A DNA stretch of 9,679 bases from an uncultured Caulobacteraceae bacterium (GTDB lineage: Bacteria; Pseudomonadota; Alphaproteobacteria; Caulobacterales; Caulobacteraceae), in contig CAISGS010000009.1 of the NCBI GenBank assembly GCA_903884915.1, positions 1 through 9,679 on the forward strand. Reading direction: 5' to 3'. Position 1 is the stretch's first letter; the number at the start of each line of letters is the position of its first letter. The translations under genes and the position numbers were made by a program. Below, piece by piece: positions 1 through 6,359 of the stretch. Below the pieces are notes generated by a model, which saw nothing but the letters and a program-made list of their open reading frames with translations, searched no databases and was not told the DNA's origin.

Positions 1-10
1 CTCTAAAGGA

Positions 11-1315
11 TCACGAGGGATGGGATGAAAAGGCTTCGGGGGCCGAGCCGCCCGTCGCCCAATCTAACAGTTGAACAGTGTGCAGCACCGGCGTGCCCGT
101 CCGCGCAGCAATCTGGGTGGCGCAGCCGATATTGCCGGTCGCGATGACATCGGCGGACAGCTTGGCGATATGGGCGACCTTTCGATCCCCCAACTGACCG
201 GCGATCACCGGCTGTAGGATATTGTAGGTCCCCGCTGAGCCGCAGCACAGATGCGCCTCCGCCGGCTGCCGGACCTGATATCCAGCCGCTGTCAGTAGGT
301 CTTGCGGCGCGCGGGTGACCTTTTGGCCATGTTGCAGCGAACAGGCCGACTGATAGGCCACGATCAGGCCTGGGGGGCGCGTCACCGTAGGCAGGCCCTT
401 GGCGGCGACAAATTCGCTAATATCCATGGCCAGACTGGAGACCTGCTCGGCCTTGGCGGCATAGGCCGGGTCAGAGCGCAACATGAAGCCATAGTCTTTA
501 ATCGTGGTGCCACAGCCCGAGGCCGTGACGATGATTGCGTCTAGGCCCGCCCCCTCAATCTCAGCCATCCAGGCATCGACATTACGCCGCGCGGAGGCCA
601 AGGCGGCCGCCTCTTGGCCCAGATGATGGACCAGCGCCCCGCAGCAGCCTGCATTGGGGGCCACCACCACCTCATAGCCCATCCGGCTGATCAGACTGGC
701 AGCGGCATGGCTAATTTCAGGGCGCAGGACCGGCTCGGCGCAACCGCCCAGCATCGCTACCCGGCCAAGGCGCGCGCCCTGCGCCTCTGCCCCCTTGGTC
801 GCCAAGCCCTTGGCAGGCTTGGCGGGGGCAAGGGCCAGCATGGCGCTAAGCGATTGCAGCGCCTTAATCGACCTCAGGAGGTGTGCAAATGGCCGCGCCA
901 GCTTTGCCAAGCCAAGGGCGCGCCTGAACCGCGCTGGATAGGGCAAGACCGCCGCCAGAACGCGCCGCATGATCCGGTCCAGAAGGGGGCGACGATAGTG
1001 GGTCTCGATGTAGGTGCGGGCATGGTCGATCAGGTGGCCATAATGGACGCCGGACGGACAGGTCGTCAGGCAGGACATGCAGGACAGGCAACGGTCAATA
1101 TGTTTGACCACCTCCGCCGTCGGCTGTTGCTGCTGTTCCAGCATCTCCTTCATCAGATAGATGCGCCCGCGCGGGGAATCCAGCTCGTCACCGAGCAGCA
1201 CATAGGTCGGGCAGGTAGCGGTGCAGAACCCGCAATGGACGCAAGCGCGGATCACCGCTTCGGACTCGGCCATAGCCGGATCGCGGCGCTGTTCTGGGGT
1301 AAAGCTGGTGCGCAT
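11..1315 (-). CDS. glcF: Glycolate dehydrogenase (oxidase) iron-sulfur subunit GlcF
   Basis: GlcF carries electrons from the flavin subunits of the glycolate oxidising complex towards the respiratory chain at the inner membrane. The 434-residue protein has two N-terminal 4Fe-4S clusters of the ferredoxin type: C25, C28, C31, C35 in CVHCGFCTATCP and C76, C79, C82, C86 in CLSCMSCLTTCP. Two CCG-type cysteine-rich domains follow, with C192 and the C224-C225 pair in the first and C325 and the C357-C358 pair in the second. Length and the N-terminal pattern (MRTSFTPEQ before the first cluster) agree with E. coli GlcF as I recall it, which supports the ATG at 1315 over the internal ATG at residue 15. 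It is the last gene of glcDEF, starting 6 bp after the glcE stop. The Shine-Dalgarno sequence is weak, so it probably depends on coupling to glcE. A short QQQQ run at residues 61-64 is a minor oddity. The stop is inside the window, so the gene is complete. Confidence 0.96.
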   Translation of the reverse strand: MRTSFTPEQRRDPAMAESEAVIRACVHCGFCTATCPTYVLLGDELDSPRGRIYLMKEMLEQQQQPTAEVVKHIDRCLSCMSCLTTCPSGVHYGHLIDHARTYIETHYRRPLLDRIMRRVLAAVLPYPARFRRALGLAKLARPFAHLLRSIKALQSLSAMLALAPAKPAKGLATKGAEAQGARLGRVAMLGGCAEPVLRPEISHAAASLISRMGYEVVVAPNAGCCGALVHHLGQEAAALASARRNVDAWMAEIEGAGLDAIIVTASGCGTTIKDYGFMLRSDPAYAAKAEQVSSLAMDISEFVAAKGLPTVTRPPGLIVAYQSACSLQHGQKVTRAPQDLLTAAGYQVRQPAEAHLCCGSAGTYNILQPVIAGQLGDRKVAHIAKLSADVIATGNIGCATQIAARTGTPVLHTVQLLDWATGGSAPEAFSSHPS

Positions 1316-1321
1316 GGGAGC

Positions 1322-2494
1322 TTAGATGAACCTCTCGGGATCGAGAATGGCCGCTGGATCGAACCCGTCCTTAACGCGCTGGGTCAGGGCCGCAACGCCG
1401 GGGGCGAGCGGGTGCTGGGTGGGGATCGATCGGCGCAGGGCCTCTGGCGCACGGATCAGCATGGCATGACCGCCCAGCGCGCTAGCCACATCGCGCACCC
1501 CTTGCCCCCCATCCGTCGTCGGCAGCAACGCCCAGACCAGACCCCCGGCCCAGTCCAAGAGGCAGCGGGCACCATAGGGTTTGAGCTGCTCGGTCACCTC
1601 AGACCCCGCCATCGGCGGTACATTGATGCGCCATAGGGTCCCCTCGCCTTGCAAGGGCCGAACATGCTGAACCTGTTCCCACAGAAGGGCGCTGGCCTCA
1701 GGCGGCAGGACATCACAGGGCACAGTGGCCCCGAACTGCTCTAGCACCATCTGCACCCGCGCCTTGACCGACGGCTCGAACCCTTCCAGGCGCAGGGCCG
1801 TCAGCGTCAGCCCGCCATTGATCTCGGCTGGCAGGTGCGCGGCAGCGGCCACATCGGCTTGCGAGCCAAGGGCCTGACCCATGACCAGACAGGCTAGGCG
1901 CTCATCAAGGCCAGACAGGACGACAGTCTGGACCGTCTGGGGTCGGGGCAAGACCTTCAGCGTCACCTCGGTCATCACCGCCAACTGGCCCCACGAATTG
2001 GCCAAGAGCTTGGGCAGGTCATAGCCGGTGACATTCTTGACCACCTTGGCCCCGCCCATAAAGGCCTCGCCGCGCCCGGACACGCCGCGCAGGCCTAAGA
2101 AATGGTCGCGCACCGCCCCCGCCGTCAGTCGGCGCGAACCGGACACCCCCGCCGCAATCACCCCGCCAAGGGTCGCCGCCGGGGGCAGGCCAAACAGGAC
2201 CCCATGGTCAAAGGGCTCAAAGGCCAGCATCTGGTTGTTCTGGGCCAGAAGCGTCTCGATATCGGCCAAGGGCGTGCTCGCCCCCGCCGTCAGCACCAGC
2301 TCGGGGCCGTCATAGTCGATGACTTTGTCAAAGCCTTTGATCTGCAACAGGGCAGTATCCCGACCGGGCCGACCAATGGCCGATTTGGTGCCGCCGCCGC
2401 GCACCTCAAGCCTCTGGCCGCGCGCCGCCGCTTGGCCGACCGCCTCGACCAGTTCATCGGTTCCATAGGGACGCAAGATCTCTTGATCGGTCAT
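1322..2494 (-). CDS. glcE: Glycolate dehydrogenase (oxidase) FAD-binding subunit GlcE
   Basis: GlcE is the second flavin-type subunit of the glycolate oxidising complex and works with GlcD and GlcF. The 390-residue product has a PCMH-type FAD-binding domain: EVRGGGTKSAIGRP at 30-43, the glycine-rich PPAATLGGVIAAGVSGSRR around 104-122, and VVKNVTGYDLPKLLANSWG at 151-169, a GlcE hallmark. The C-terminal part is more variable, as is usual for this subunit. The open frame extends upstream to an ATG at 2617, but those extra 41 residues lie inside glcD in another frame and look like shadow sequence. The ATG at 2494 lies one base after the glcD stop and gives MTDQEILRPYGTDELVEAV, a proper N terminus. 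An AAGG lies about 10 nt upstream within the end of glcD. The 1-bp spacing implies translational coupling. Confidence 0.95.
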   Translation of the reverse strand: MTDQEILRPYGTDELVEAVGQAAARGQRLEVRGGGTKSAIGRPGRDTALLQIKGFDKVIDYDGPELVLTAGASTPLADIETLLAQNNQMLAFEPFDHGVLFGLPPAATLGGVIAAGVSGSRRLTAGAVRDHFLGLRGVSGRGEAFMGGAKVVKNVTGYDLPKLLANSWGQLAVMTEVTLKVLPRPQTVQTVVLSGLDERLACLVMGQALGSQADVAAAAHLPAEINGGLTLTALRLEGFEPSVKARVQMVLEQFGATVPCDVLPPEASALLWEQVQHVRPLQGEGTLWRINVPPMAGSEVTEQLKPYGARCLLDWAGGLVWALLPTTDGGQGVRDVASALGGHAMLIRAPEALRRSIPTQHPLAPGVAALTQRVKDGFDPAAILDPERFI

Positions 2495-2495
2495 C

Positions 2496-3989
2496 CTAGA
2501 ACCTTGGCAGGTCTGGGAAGGGCACGGCCCCGTGGTGGATGTGCATCCGGCCCATCTCGGCACAGCGATGCAGGGTCGGGAAAACCTTGCCCGGATTGAG
2601 CAAGAGGTGCGGGTCAAAGGCGCACTTGACCCTCTGTTGATGGGCCAGATCGATCTCGGTGAACATGGTCCCCATCAGGTCGCGCTTTTCCACCCCAACC
2701 CCGTGCTCGCCCGTCAGGACGCCGCCAACCTCGACACAGAGCCGCAGGATATCGGCGCCAAATTCCTCGGCCCGCTCAAGCTCGCCGGGCTGATTGGCAT
2801 CATAGAGGATCAAGGGGTGCAGATTGCCGTCGCCCGCATGGAACACATTGGCGACCTTGAGCCCGTAATGGTCTGACAGGGCCGCCATCCGGCGCAGAAC
2901 CTCGGGCAAGCGCCGCCGAGGGATCGTGCCGTCCATGCAGTAATAGTCCGGCGAGATGCGCCCCACCGCCGGGAACGCCGCCTTGCGCCCCGCCCAGAAG
3001 GCCAGCCGCTCGTCCTCGCTGGTTGAGACCCGCGACGTCACCGCCCCGTTTACCGTAGCGATCCTCGCCACCTGCTCGACCAAATAATCGCATTCGGCAT
3101 GGGGGCCATCGAGCTCGACGATCAATAGCGCCTCGACATCGAGCGGATAGCCCGCATGGACAAAGGCCTCGGCCGCATGGATGGCGGGGCGGTCCATCAT
3201 CTCCATCCCCGCCGGAATGATCCCCGCCGCGATCACATCGGCCACGCACTGACCCGCTCTTTCGACCGTCTCAAAGCCGAGCAAGAGGGCGCGCGCCGTC
3301 TGCGGTTTGGGCAGGATGCGGACCGTCACCTCTGTGACCACGCCCAGCAGCCCCTCAGAGCCGACGACAATGCCCAGAAGATCAAGGCCCGCAGGGTCTA
3401 GGTGCTGGCCACCCAGACGTACCACCTCCCCGTCCATCATCACCATCTCGACGCCGAGCACATTGTTGGTCGTCAGGCCATATTTGAGGCAATGGACCCC
3501 GCCGGAATTCTCCGCCACATTGCCGCCAATCGAACAGGCAATCTGGCTGGAGGGGTCAGGCGCATAGTAGAAGCCGCGATCCTCGACCGCGCGGGTGATG
3601 GCCAGATTGGTCACCCCCGGCTGAACCACCGCCACGCGGCTGTCATAATCAATATCCAGCACCTGATTGAACTTGGACAGGCCCAGCAGGACCCCGTCCT
3701 CTAGCGGCAAGGCCCCGCCCGACAGCGAGGTCCCCGACCCGCGCGGCACCACCTTGACCCCCGCCCCGTTACACCAGCGCAAGATCGCCGACACCTGCGC
3801 CGTCGTTTCGGGCAGGACCACGACCAGAGGCACCTGGCGATAGGCCGTCAACCCATCGGACTCATAGGCCCGCAAAGAGGCCGGATCAGAGATCACCCCC
3901 TCGCCCGGCACAATCCCCCGCAAGGCCGCCACAATCTCCCCCCGCCGAGACAGAACCGCCCCATCGGGCACAGGCATCTTCACAAACAT
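2496..3989 (-). CDS. glcD: Glycolate dehydrogenase (oxidase) catalytic FAD subunit GlcD
   Basis: GlcD is the catalytic FAD subunit that oxidises glycolate to glyoxylate, and may accept D-lactate in some relatives. The 497-residue protein is close to the usual ~499. It has an FAD_binding_4 domain with VVPRGSGTSLSGGA at 80-93 and DPSSQIACSIGGNVAENSGG at 145-164. The C-terminal FAD-oxidase domain has SPDYYCMDGTIPRR at 346-359, HAGDGNLHP at 384-392, GEHGVGVEK at 427-435 and FDPHLLLNPGK at 458-468. The tail (LHRCAEMGRMHIHHG, ending in LPRF) is GlcD-like and separates it from generic D-lactate dehydrogenases. It is the first gene of glcDEF. The ATG at 3989 follows a G6 run with only one base between; the in-frame ATG at 3977 (MPVPDG) is an alternative start. 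The adjacent glcE and glcF confirm glycolate rather than lactate as the main substrate. Confidence 0.96.
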   Translation of the reverse strand: MFVKMPVPDGAVLSRRGEIVAALRGIVPGEGVISDPASLRAYESDGLTAYRQVPLVVVLPETTAQVSAILRWCNGAGVKVVPRGSGTSLSGGALPLEDGVLLGLSKFNQVLDIDYDSRVAVVQPGVTNLAITRAVEDRGFYYAPDPSSQIACSIGGNVAENSGGVHCLKYGLTTNNVLGVEMVMMDGEVVRLGGQHLDPAGLDLLGIVVGSEGLLGVVTEVTVRILPKPQTARALLLGFETVERAGQCVADVIAAGIIPAGMEMMDRPAIHAAEAFVHAGYPLDVEALLIVELDGPHAECDYLVEQVARIATVNGAVTSRVSTSEDERLAFWAGRKAAFPAVGRISPDYYCMDGTIPRRRLPEVLRRMAALSDHYGLKVANVFHAGDGNLHPLILYDANQPGELERAEEFGADILRLCVEVGGVLTGEHGVGVEKRDLMGTMFTEIDLAHQQRVKCAFDPHLLLNPGKVFPTLHRCAEMGRMHIHHGAVPFPDLPRF

Positions 3990-4057
3990 TCCCCCCAGAC
4001 AGGCGCTTTAGGAGACTACCCGCAGAGCCGGAGGGGGCCTAGTTGAAAGTGGGGGGA
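3990..4057 (-). promoter_or_regulatory. Inverted repeat over the glcD translation start
   Basis: TCCCCCCA at 3990-3997 and TGGGGGGA at 4050-4057 are perfect 8-bp inverted copies. In the leftward glcD transcript the upstream arm would read UCCCCCCA and the downstream arm UGGGGGGA, immediately followed by the AUG at 3989. Pairing would bury the only G-rich stretch before the start codon, with a 52-nt loop that is itself GC-rich. The upstream G6 run is part of the 39-bp repeat at 4018-4056. What is seen is the repeat; a regulatory role is inference. It assumes the transcript starts upstream of 4057, and no convincing glcD promoter was found: the nearest candidate is a minus-strand TTGACG at 4089-4084 without a good partner box. 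Confidence 0.35.
4018..4056 (+). repeat. 39-bp direct repeat, copy 1
   Basis: This stretch matches 5015-5053 at 35 of 39 positions without a gap, at an offset of 997 bp. The shared core ends in TTGAAAGTGGGGGG; mismatches are at 4024, 4031, 4038 and 4041. It lies between glcD and the two-gene module, in the likely 5' leader of glcD. It could be one member of a dispersed intergenic repeat family, or a trace of how the module arrived. No ORF uses it, and its arms show no long internal palindrome. Confidence 0.85.
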
Positions 4058-4128
4058 TGGCGAGAGGGGTAGACTTTTAAAATCGTCAATGCCCTATTCC
4101 TACCCTGAGGCGAGCCGGGGATGAAGAT

Positions 4129-4146
4129 TGTTGACACATGTTTACA
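4129..4146 (+). promoter_or_regulatory. Two tandem TGTTnACA octamers, candidate operator
   Basis: TGTTGACA at 4129-4136 and TGTTTACA at 4139-4146 repeat with a 10-bp period, one DNA turn, so they would face the same side of the helix. Each octamer has TGTnnACA dyad symmetry, and the 18-bp unit as a whole is also symmetric at its TGT and ACA steps. The first octamer contains the TTGACA box of the module promoter. This is a plausible operator for autoregulation, with the wHTH protein encoded at 4409-4945 as the first suspect. The arrangement is seen; binding is inferred. Confidence 0.5.
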
Positions 4147-4158
4147 TTCCGCTAGTGT
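4131..4158 (+). promoter_or_regulatory. Housekeeping-sigma promoter of the two-gene module
   Basis: TTGACAC at 4131-4137 is followed after 13 nt by GCTA at 4151-4154, matching the Caulobacter-type consensus TTGACG-N10-14-GCTANAWC in its first box and in the GCTA core. In E. coli terms, TTGACA and TAGTGT (4153-4158) are 16 nt apart. The predicted transcription start would fall near 4165, only a few bases before the ATG at 4171, so the mRNA would have almost no leader. This also argues against the TTG at 4162 as a start codon. Confidence 0.65.
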
Positions 4159-4170
4159 CGTTTGGCTCGA

Positions 4171-4422
4171 ATGGCTAGGCCTCGGCACCCGAACAAAGAG
4201 ATCGAGGCTGCGGTCCGGTTCGCGGAATCGCAAGGTTGGCGATGGGTCAAGGGCATGGGCCATTGCTGGGGGCGTCTCCTTTGCGAGCACAGTGATCGGG
4301 ACGGCTGTATCCTTTCGGTCTGGAGCACGCCGAAAAGTGCTGAGAACCATGCCGCAGCCCTTCGCCGGACGGTCAATCGCTGCCCCCATAGGCCAGAGGA
4401 GGACGCTGATGAAAACGCATGA
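4171..4422 (+). CDS. Small HicA-like basic protein, first gene of a two-gene module
   Basis: This is an 83-residue protein of no assigned function. Its layout, helix (EIEAAVRFAESQGW, 10-23), strand (RWVKGMGHCWGRLLC, 24-38), strand (CILSVWST, 46-53), helix (ENHAAALRRTVNRC, about 57-70), resembles the double-stranded-RNA-binding-like fold of HicA mRNA interferases. H31 in KGMGH sits where HicA has its catalytic histidine. CEH (38-40), C46 and a CPH near residue 70 recur in relatives as I recall them and could bind metal. The start is uncertain: TTG at 4162 adds three residues, but the promoter position favours the ATG at 4171. No clear Shine-Dalgarno sequence precedes it. It overlaps the next gene by 14 nt. 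Toxin activity is inferred only from fold resemblance and the paired arrangement; an RNA-binding or regulatory role is equally open. Confidence 0.82.
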   Translation: MARPRHPNKEIEAAVRFAESQGWRWVKGMGHCWGRLLCEHSDRDGCILSVWSTPKSAENHAAALRRTVNRCPHRPEEDADENA

Positions 4423-4945
4423 ATTTGCGATTATTGCTTCGGGCCTCGACCCACGGGCCGACGACTTCGAAGATAGGTTCTTTGAGGCCGGATGCAGTGA
4501 CGCGACCCTCTCCTTTCAAAAGGGCGCGATCATCCTAGAGTTCGCGCGCGAGGCAGAGACCTTTTCAGCGGCTGTCATATCGGCCTTTAGCGATGTCATG
4601 GGCGCTGGGGCCAAGGTCGAACGGTTTGAGCCTGACCCTCTGGTCAACCTGTCCGATATTGCCGCCCGCACGGGCCTTTCGCGCGCGGCCCTGTCTCTCT
4701 ATGCCAGCGGTGCCAGAGCCGCCAACTTCCCGCCGCCCACCGCCCGGGTCACATCTGACAGCCCCCTATGGGACTGGTGCCTCGTGTCAGAGTGGATGCA
4801 CGCCCACCAAAAGGTCGATCAACAGGTGGTCACCCGCGCCCGCCTCATGAAGGAAGCCAATAGGATCGTCGAGATGGGCAACATCGAACCCAACCACTTC
4901 GCCCAGCAGATGAGATCTCGCGCCGTTGAGTTCGAGGACGCTTAG
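4409..4945 (+). CDS. Winged-HTH/excisionase-like partner protein, second gene of the module
   Basis: This is a 178-residue protein without a named function. Residues 1-75 form an alternating strand/helix domain (HEFAIIASGLDP, DATLSFQKGAIILEFARE, helix 51-64). Residues 78-102 (LVNLSDIAARTGLSRAALSLYASGA) read as a helix-turn-helix. FPPPTARVTSDSPLWDWCLVSEWM (107-130) resembles the wing and following helix of AlpA/MerR-type DNA-binding domains. A helical tail rich in charged residues ends the protein. The ATG at 4409 has an excellent Shine-Dalgarno sequence, AGGAGG at 4397-4402, six bases upstream. The open frame runs back to 4121, but that part lies over the first gene and has no coding look. 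Overlap with the upstream gene implies coupled expression. I infer a DNA-binding partner, possibly antitoxin or autoregulator; that is not shown by the sequence. Confidence 0.87.
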   Translation: MKTHEFAIIASGLDPRADDFEDRFFEAGCSDATLSFQKGAIILEFAREAETFSAAVISAFSDVMGAGAKVERFEPDPLVNLSDIAARTGLSRAALSLYASGARAANFPPPTARVTSDSPLWDWCLVSEWMHAHQKVDQQVVTRARLMKEANRIVEMGNIEPNHFAQQMRSRAVEFEDA

Positions 4946-5014
4946 GCTATTCCACACCGTAGGGCACGGGCATCGTGACATACACTTTTCCGCAGACTGG
5001 CGCGTCAGACGAAG

Positions 5015-5053
5015 ACCCGCGGAGCCGAAGGGGGGCTCGTTGAAAGTGGGGGG
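5015..5053 (+). repeat. 39-bp direct repeat, copy 2
   Basis: This is the second copy of the element at 4018-4056, 35 of 39 identical and in the same orientation. It lies between the stop of the wHTH gene and the CDF transporter gene. Its G6 run (5048-5053) faces a C6 run at 5069-5074, so a GC hairpin with a 15-base loop is possible here too. With copy 1 it brackets exactly the two-gene module and its promoter. Confidence 0.85.
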
Positions 5054-5155
5054 TGGGTGACGCTTACGCCCCCCGTTTGGCCTCTCCCCATGCTAAACCC
5101 CATCGCACCATCTCCCACCACCGTCGGTCGGGGCGCTGCCCTTGTGAGCCTGTCC

Positions 5156-6130
5156 ATGTCCAAGTCTGATCATCAGCCTCACACCCACACGGACCATCAT
5201 CACCACGATGATCATCACGATCACGGTCACGGGCACCACCACGACCACAGTCATGTACCGGCCAATTTCGATCTCGCTTTCGGCGTGGGGGTGGCACTGA
5301 ATATTGGGTTTGTGGCGATTGAGGCGACCTATGGGGTGCTGGCCAACTCGCTCGCCCTGTTGGCCGATGCGGGGCATAATCTGAGCGATGTGGCGGGGTT
5401 GCTGTTGGCTTGGGGCGCAGCATGGCTGTCTCGGCGCCCGCCGACGGGCCAAAGGACCTACGGCTTTGGACGCACCTCGATCTTGGCGGCGCTGGCCAAT
5501 GGCATGTTGCTGATGCTGGCCATCGGCGCGATTGGCTGGGAGGCGGTCCAGAGGTTTGGCGCGCCCGAACCGATCCAGAGCCGCACGGTCATGGTCGTCG
5601 CTGCCATTGGGATCGTCATCAATGGCCTGACCGCCCTGATGTTCCTGCGCGGACGCAAGGACGACATCAATCTGCGCGGTGCCTTTTTGCACATGGCCTC
5701 AGACGCAGCCATATCAGCGGGGGTGGTGGTGGCCGGGCTGGTCATGGGCCTGACCGGCTGGCTGTGGCTCGATCCCGTCGTCAGTCTGGTTCTGGTCGCG
5801 GTGGTGGCGCTGGGCACCTGGGACCTGTTGAAGGACTCCGCCGCCATGGCCATCGATCAGGTCCCACGCGGCATTTCCCGCGACGAAGTCCACGCCTATC
5901 TGACAGGCCTTGAAGGGGTCACCTCGGTCCACGACCTGCACATCTGGCCCCTGAGCACCACCTCAACCGCCCTCACCGCCCATCTGGTCTGCGAGGATGA
6001 TCACATCAACGACGCCCTGACCGCCCGCATCGGCGAAGACCTCAAGACCCGGTTCAAGATCGACCACCCCACCCTCCAATTCGAAACCGGAGCCAATCCC
6101 TGCCCGTTTGAGCCGGATCATGTGGTTTAG
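5156..6130 (+). CDS. Cation diffusion facilitator, probable zinc efflux transporter
   Basis: This 324-residue inner-membrane CDF protein exports divalent metal from the cytoplasm in exchange for protons. The N terminus (about 7-33) is a His/Asp-rich cytoplasmic stretch likely to bind metal. Six membrane segments follow. The transport-site pairs are H74/D78 (DAGHNLSD) in TM2 and H179/D183 (LHMASD) in TM5; the His-Asp/His-Asp set is the zinc-selective type known from ZnT proteins. The cytosolic C-terminal domain has VHDLHIWPLSTTSTALTAHLV around 258-278. The frame is open from a GTG at 5057 and also has an ATG at 5090, but family members begin shortly before the His-rich run, so I chose the ATG at 5156 (MSKSDHQ). 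Its Shine-Dalgarno sequence is poor. GCTAAACC at 5091-5098 could be a -10 box, which would exclude the earlier starts; its -35 is weak. ZitB/CzcD-like; exact metal not proven. Confidence 0.93.
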   Translation: MSKSDHQPHTHTDHHHHDDHHDHGHGHHHDHSHVPANFDLAFGVGVALNIGFVAIEATYGVLANSLALLADAGHNLSDVAGLLLAWGAAWLSRRPPTGQRTYGFGRTSILAALANGMLLMLAIGAIGWEAVQRFGAPEPIQSRTVMVVAAIGIVINGLTALMFLRGRKDDINLRGAFLHMASDAAISAGVVVAGLVMGLTGWLWLDPVVSLVLVAVVALGTWDLLKDSAAMAIDQVPRGISRDEVHAYLTGLEGVTSVHDLHIWPLSTTSTALTAHLVCEDDHINDALTARIGEDLKTRFKIDHPTLQFETGANPCPFEPDHVV

Positions 6131-6145
6131 CGTGATGGCGAGGGG

Positions 6146-6221
6146 TGGTAGGCCTGGAGGGACTCGAACCCCCAACCAGACCGTTATGAGCGGTCGGCTC
6201 TAACCATTGAGCTACAGGCCC
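6146..6221 (-). tRNA. tRNA-Ile2 (CAU anticodon, lysidine type)
   Basis: The 76-nt minus-strand sequence folds as a full cloverleaf: acceptor GGGCCUG with CAGGCCU, D arm from UAGCUCAAUGG, anticodon stem GACCG/CGGTC around loop CUCAUAA, and T arm GGGGG-UUCGAGU-CCCUC. CCA is encoded (6148-6146). The anticodon CAU is at 6188-6186. Elongator Met, initiator Met and Ile2 all share CAU. Here C4-G69 and C5-G68 in the acceptor stem match the known determinants of TilS, the lysidine synthetase, and there is no initiator-type mismatch with a GGG/CCC anticodon stem. That favours Ile2, which reads AUA after C34 is modified. The first acceptor pair is G1-U72, an unusual wobble. Automated tools may call it tRNA-Met. 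Confidence 0.9.
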
Positions 6222-6240
6222 CCATTTGCGGGTGCAGGGC

Positions 6241-6267
6241 GAATTAGCACGACATGACGGTGTCATA
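6241..6267 (-). promoter_or_regulatory. Promoter of the tRNA gene
   Basis: On the minus strand TATGACA (6267-6261) is followed after 12 nt by GCTAATTC (6248-6241), a close match to TTGACG-N10-14-GCTANAWC. The predicted start falls near 6234, leaving a leader of about 13 nt before the mature tRNA 5' end at 6221. A perfect 5-bp-arm dyad, ATGAC-GGT-GTCAT at 6254-6266 on the plus strand, overlaps the -35 box. The tRNA and the SIMPL gene diverge from this 138-bp interval. No equally good promoter was found for the rightward gene. Confidence 0.6.
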
Positions 6268-6359
6268 AAGGCCCGGTTCATGTTCGAGGGACTAGCTTTT
6301 TCGGATGGACACAGACGGCGTCGGGCTGTTGGCTGGTCCGGCCCTTTGGAGAGACCCTC

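Noticed and set aside
614..1636. Long plus-strand open frame (340 codons) across glcF and the end of glcE
   Set aside because: It lies antisense to clear Fe-S and FAD subunits; its product is Gln/Arg/His-rich with no domain, typical of a shadow frame in GC-rich DNA.
2495..2617. 41-residue N-terminal extension of GlcE
   Set aside because: It falls inside the conserved end of glcD in another frame, and homologous GlcE proteins start near the ATG at 2494.
4067..4105. Inverted repeat GGGTAG/CTACCC between glcD and the module
   Set aside because: Only 6 bp with a 27-base loop; not convincing as terminator or operator.
4162..4170. TTG start for the HicA-like protein
   Set aside because: The predicted transcription start is near 4165, downstream of it, and the ATG at 4171 is in frame.
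4121..4408. N-terminal extension of the wHTH protein to 274 residues
   Set aside because: It overlaps the first module gene and its promoter, while the ATG at 4409 has a textbook AGGAGG.
5463..5853. Antisense open frame within the CDF gene
   Set aside because: The plus-strand CDF protein has all family motifs; the minus frame has no recognisable content.
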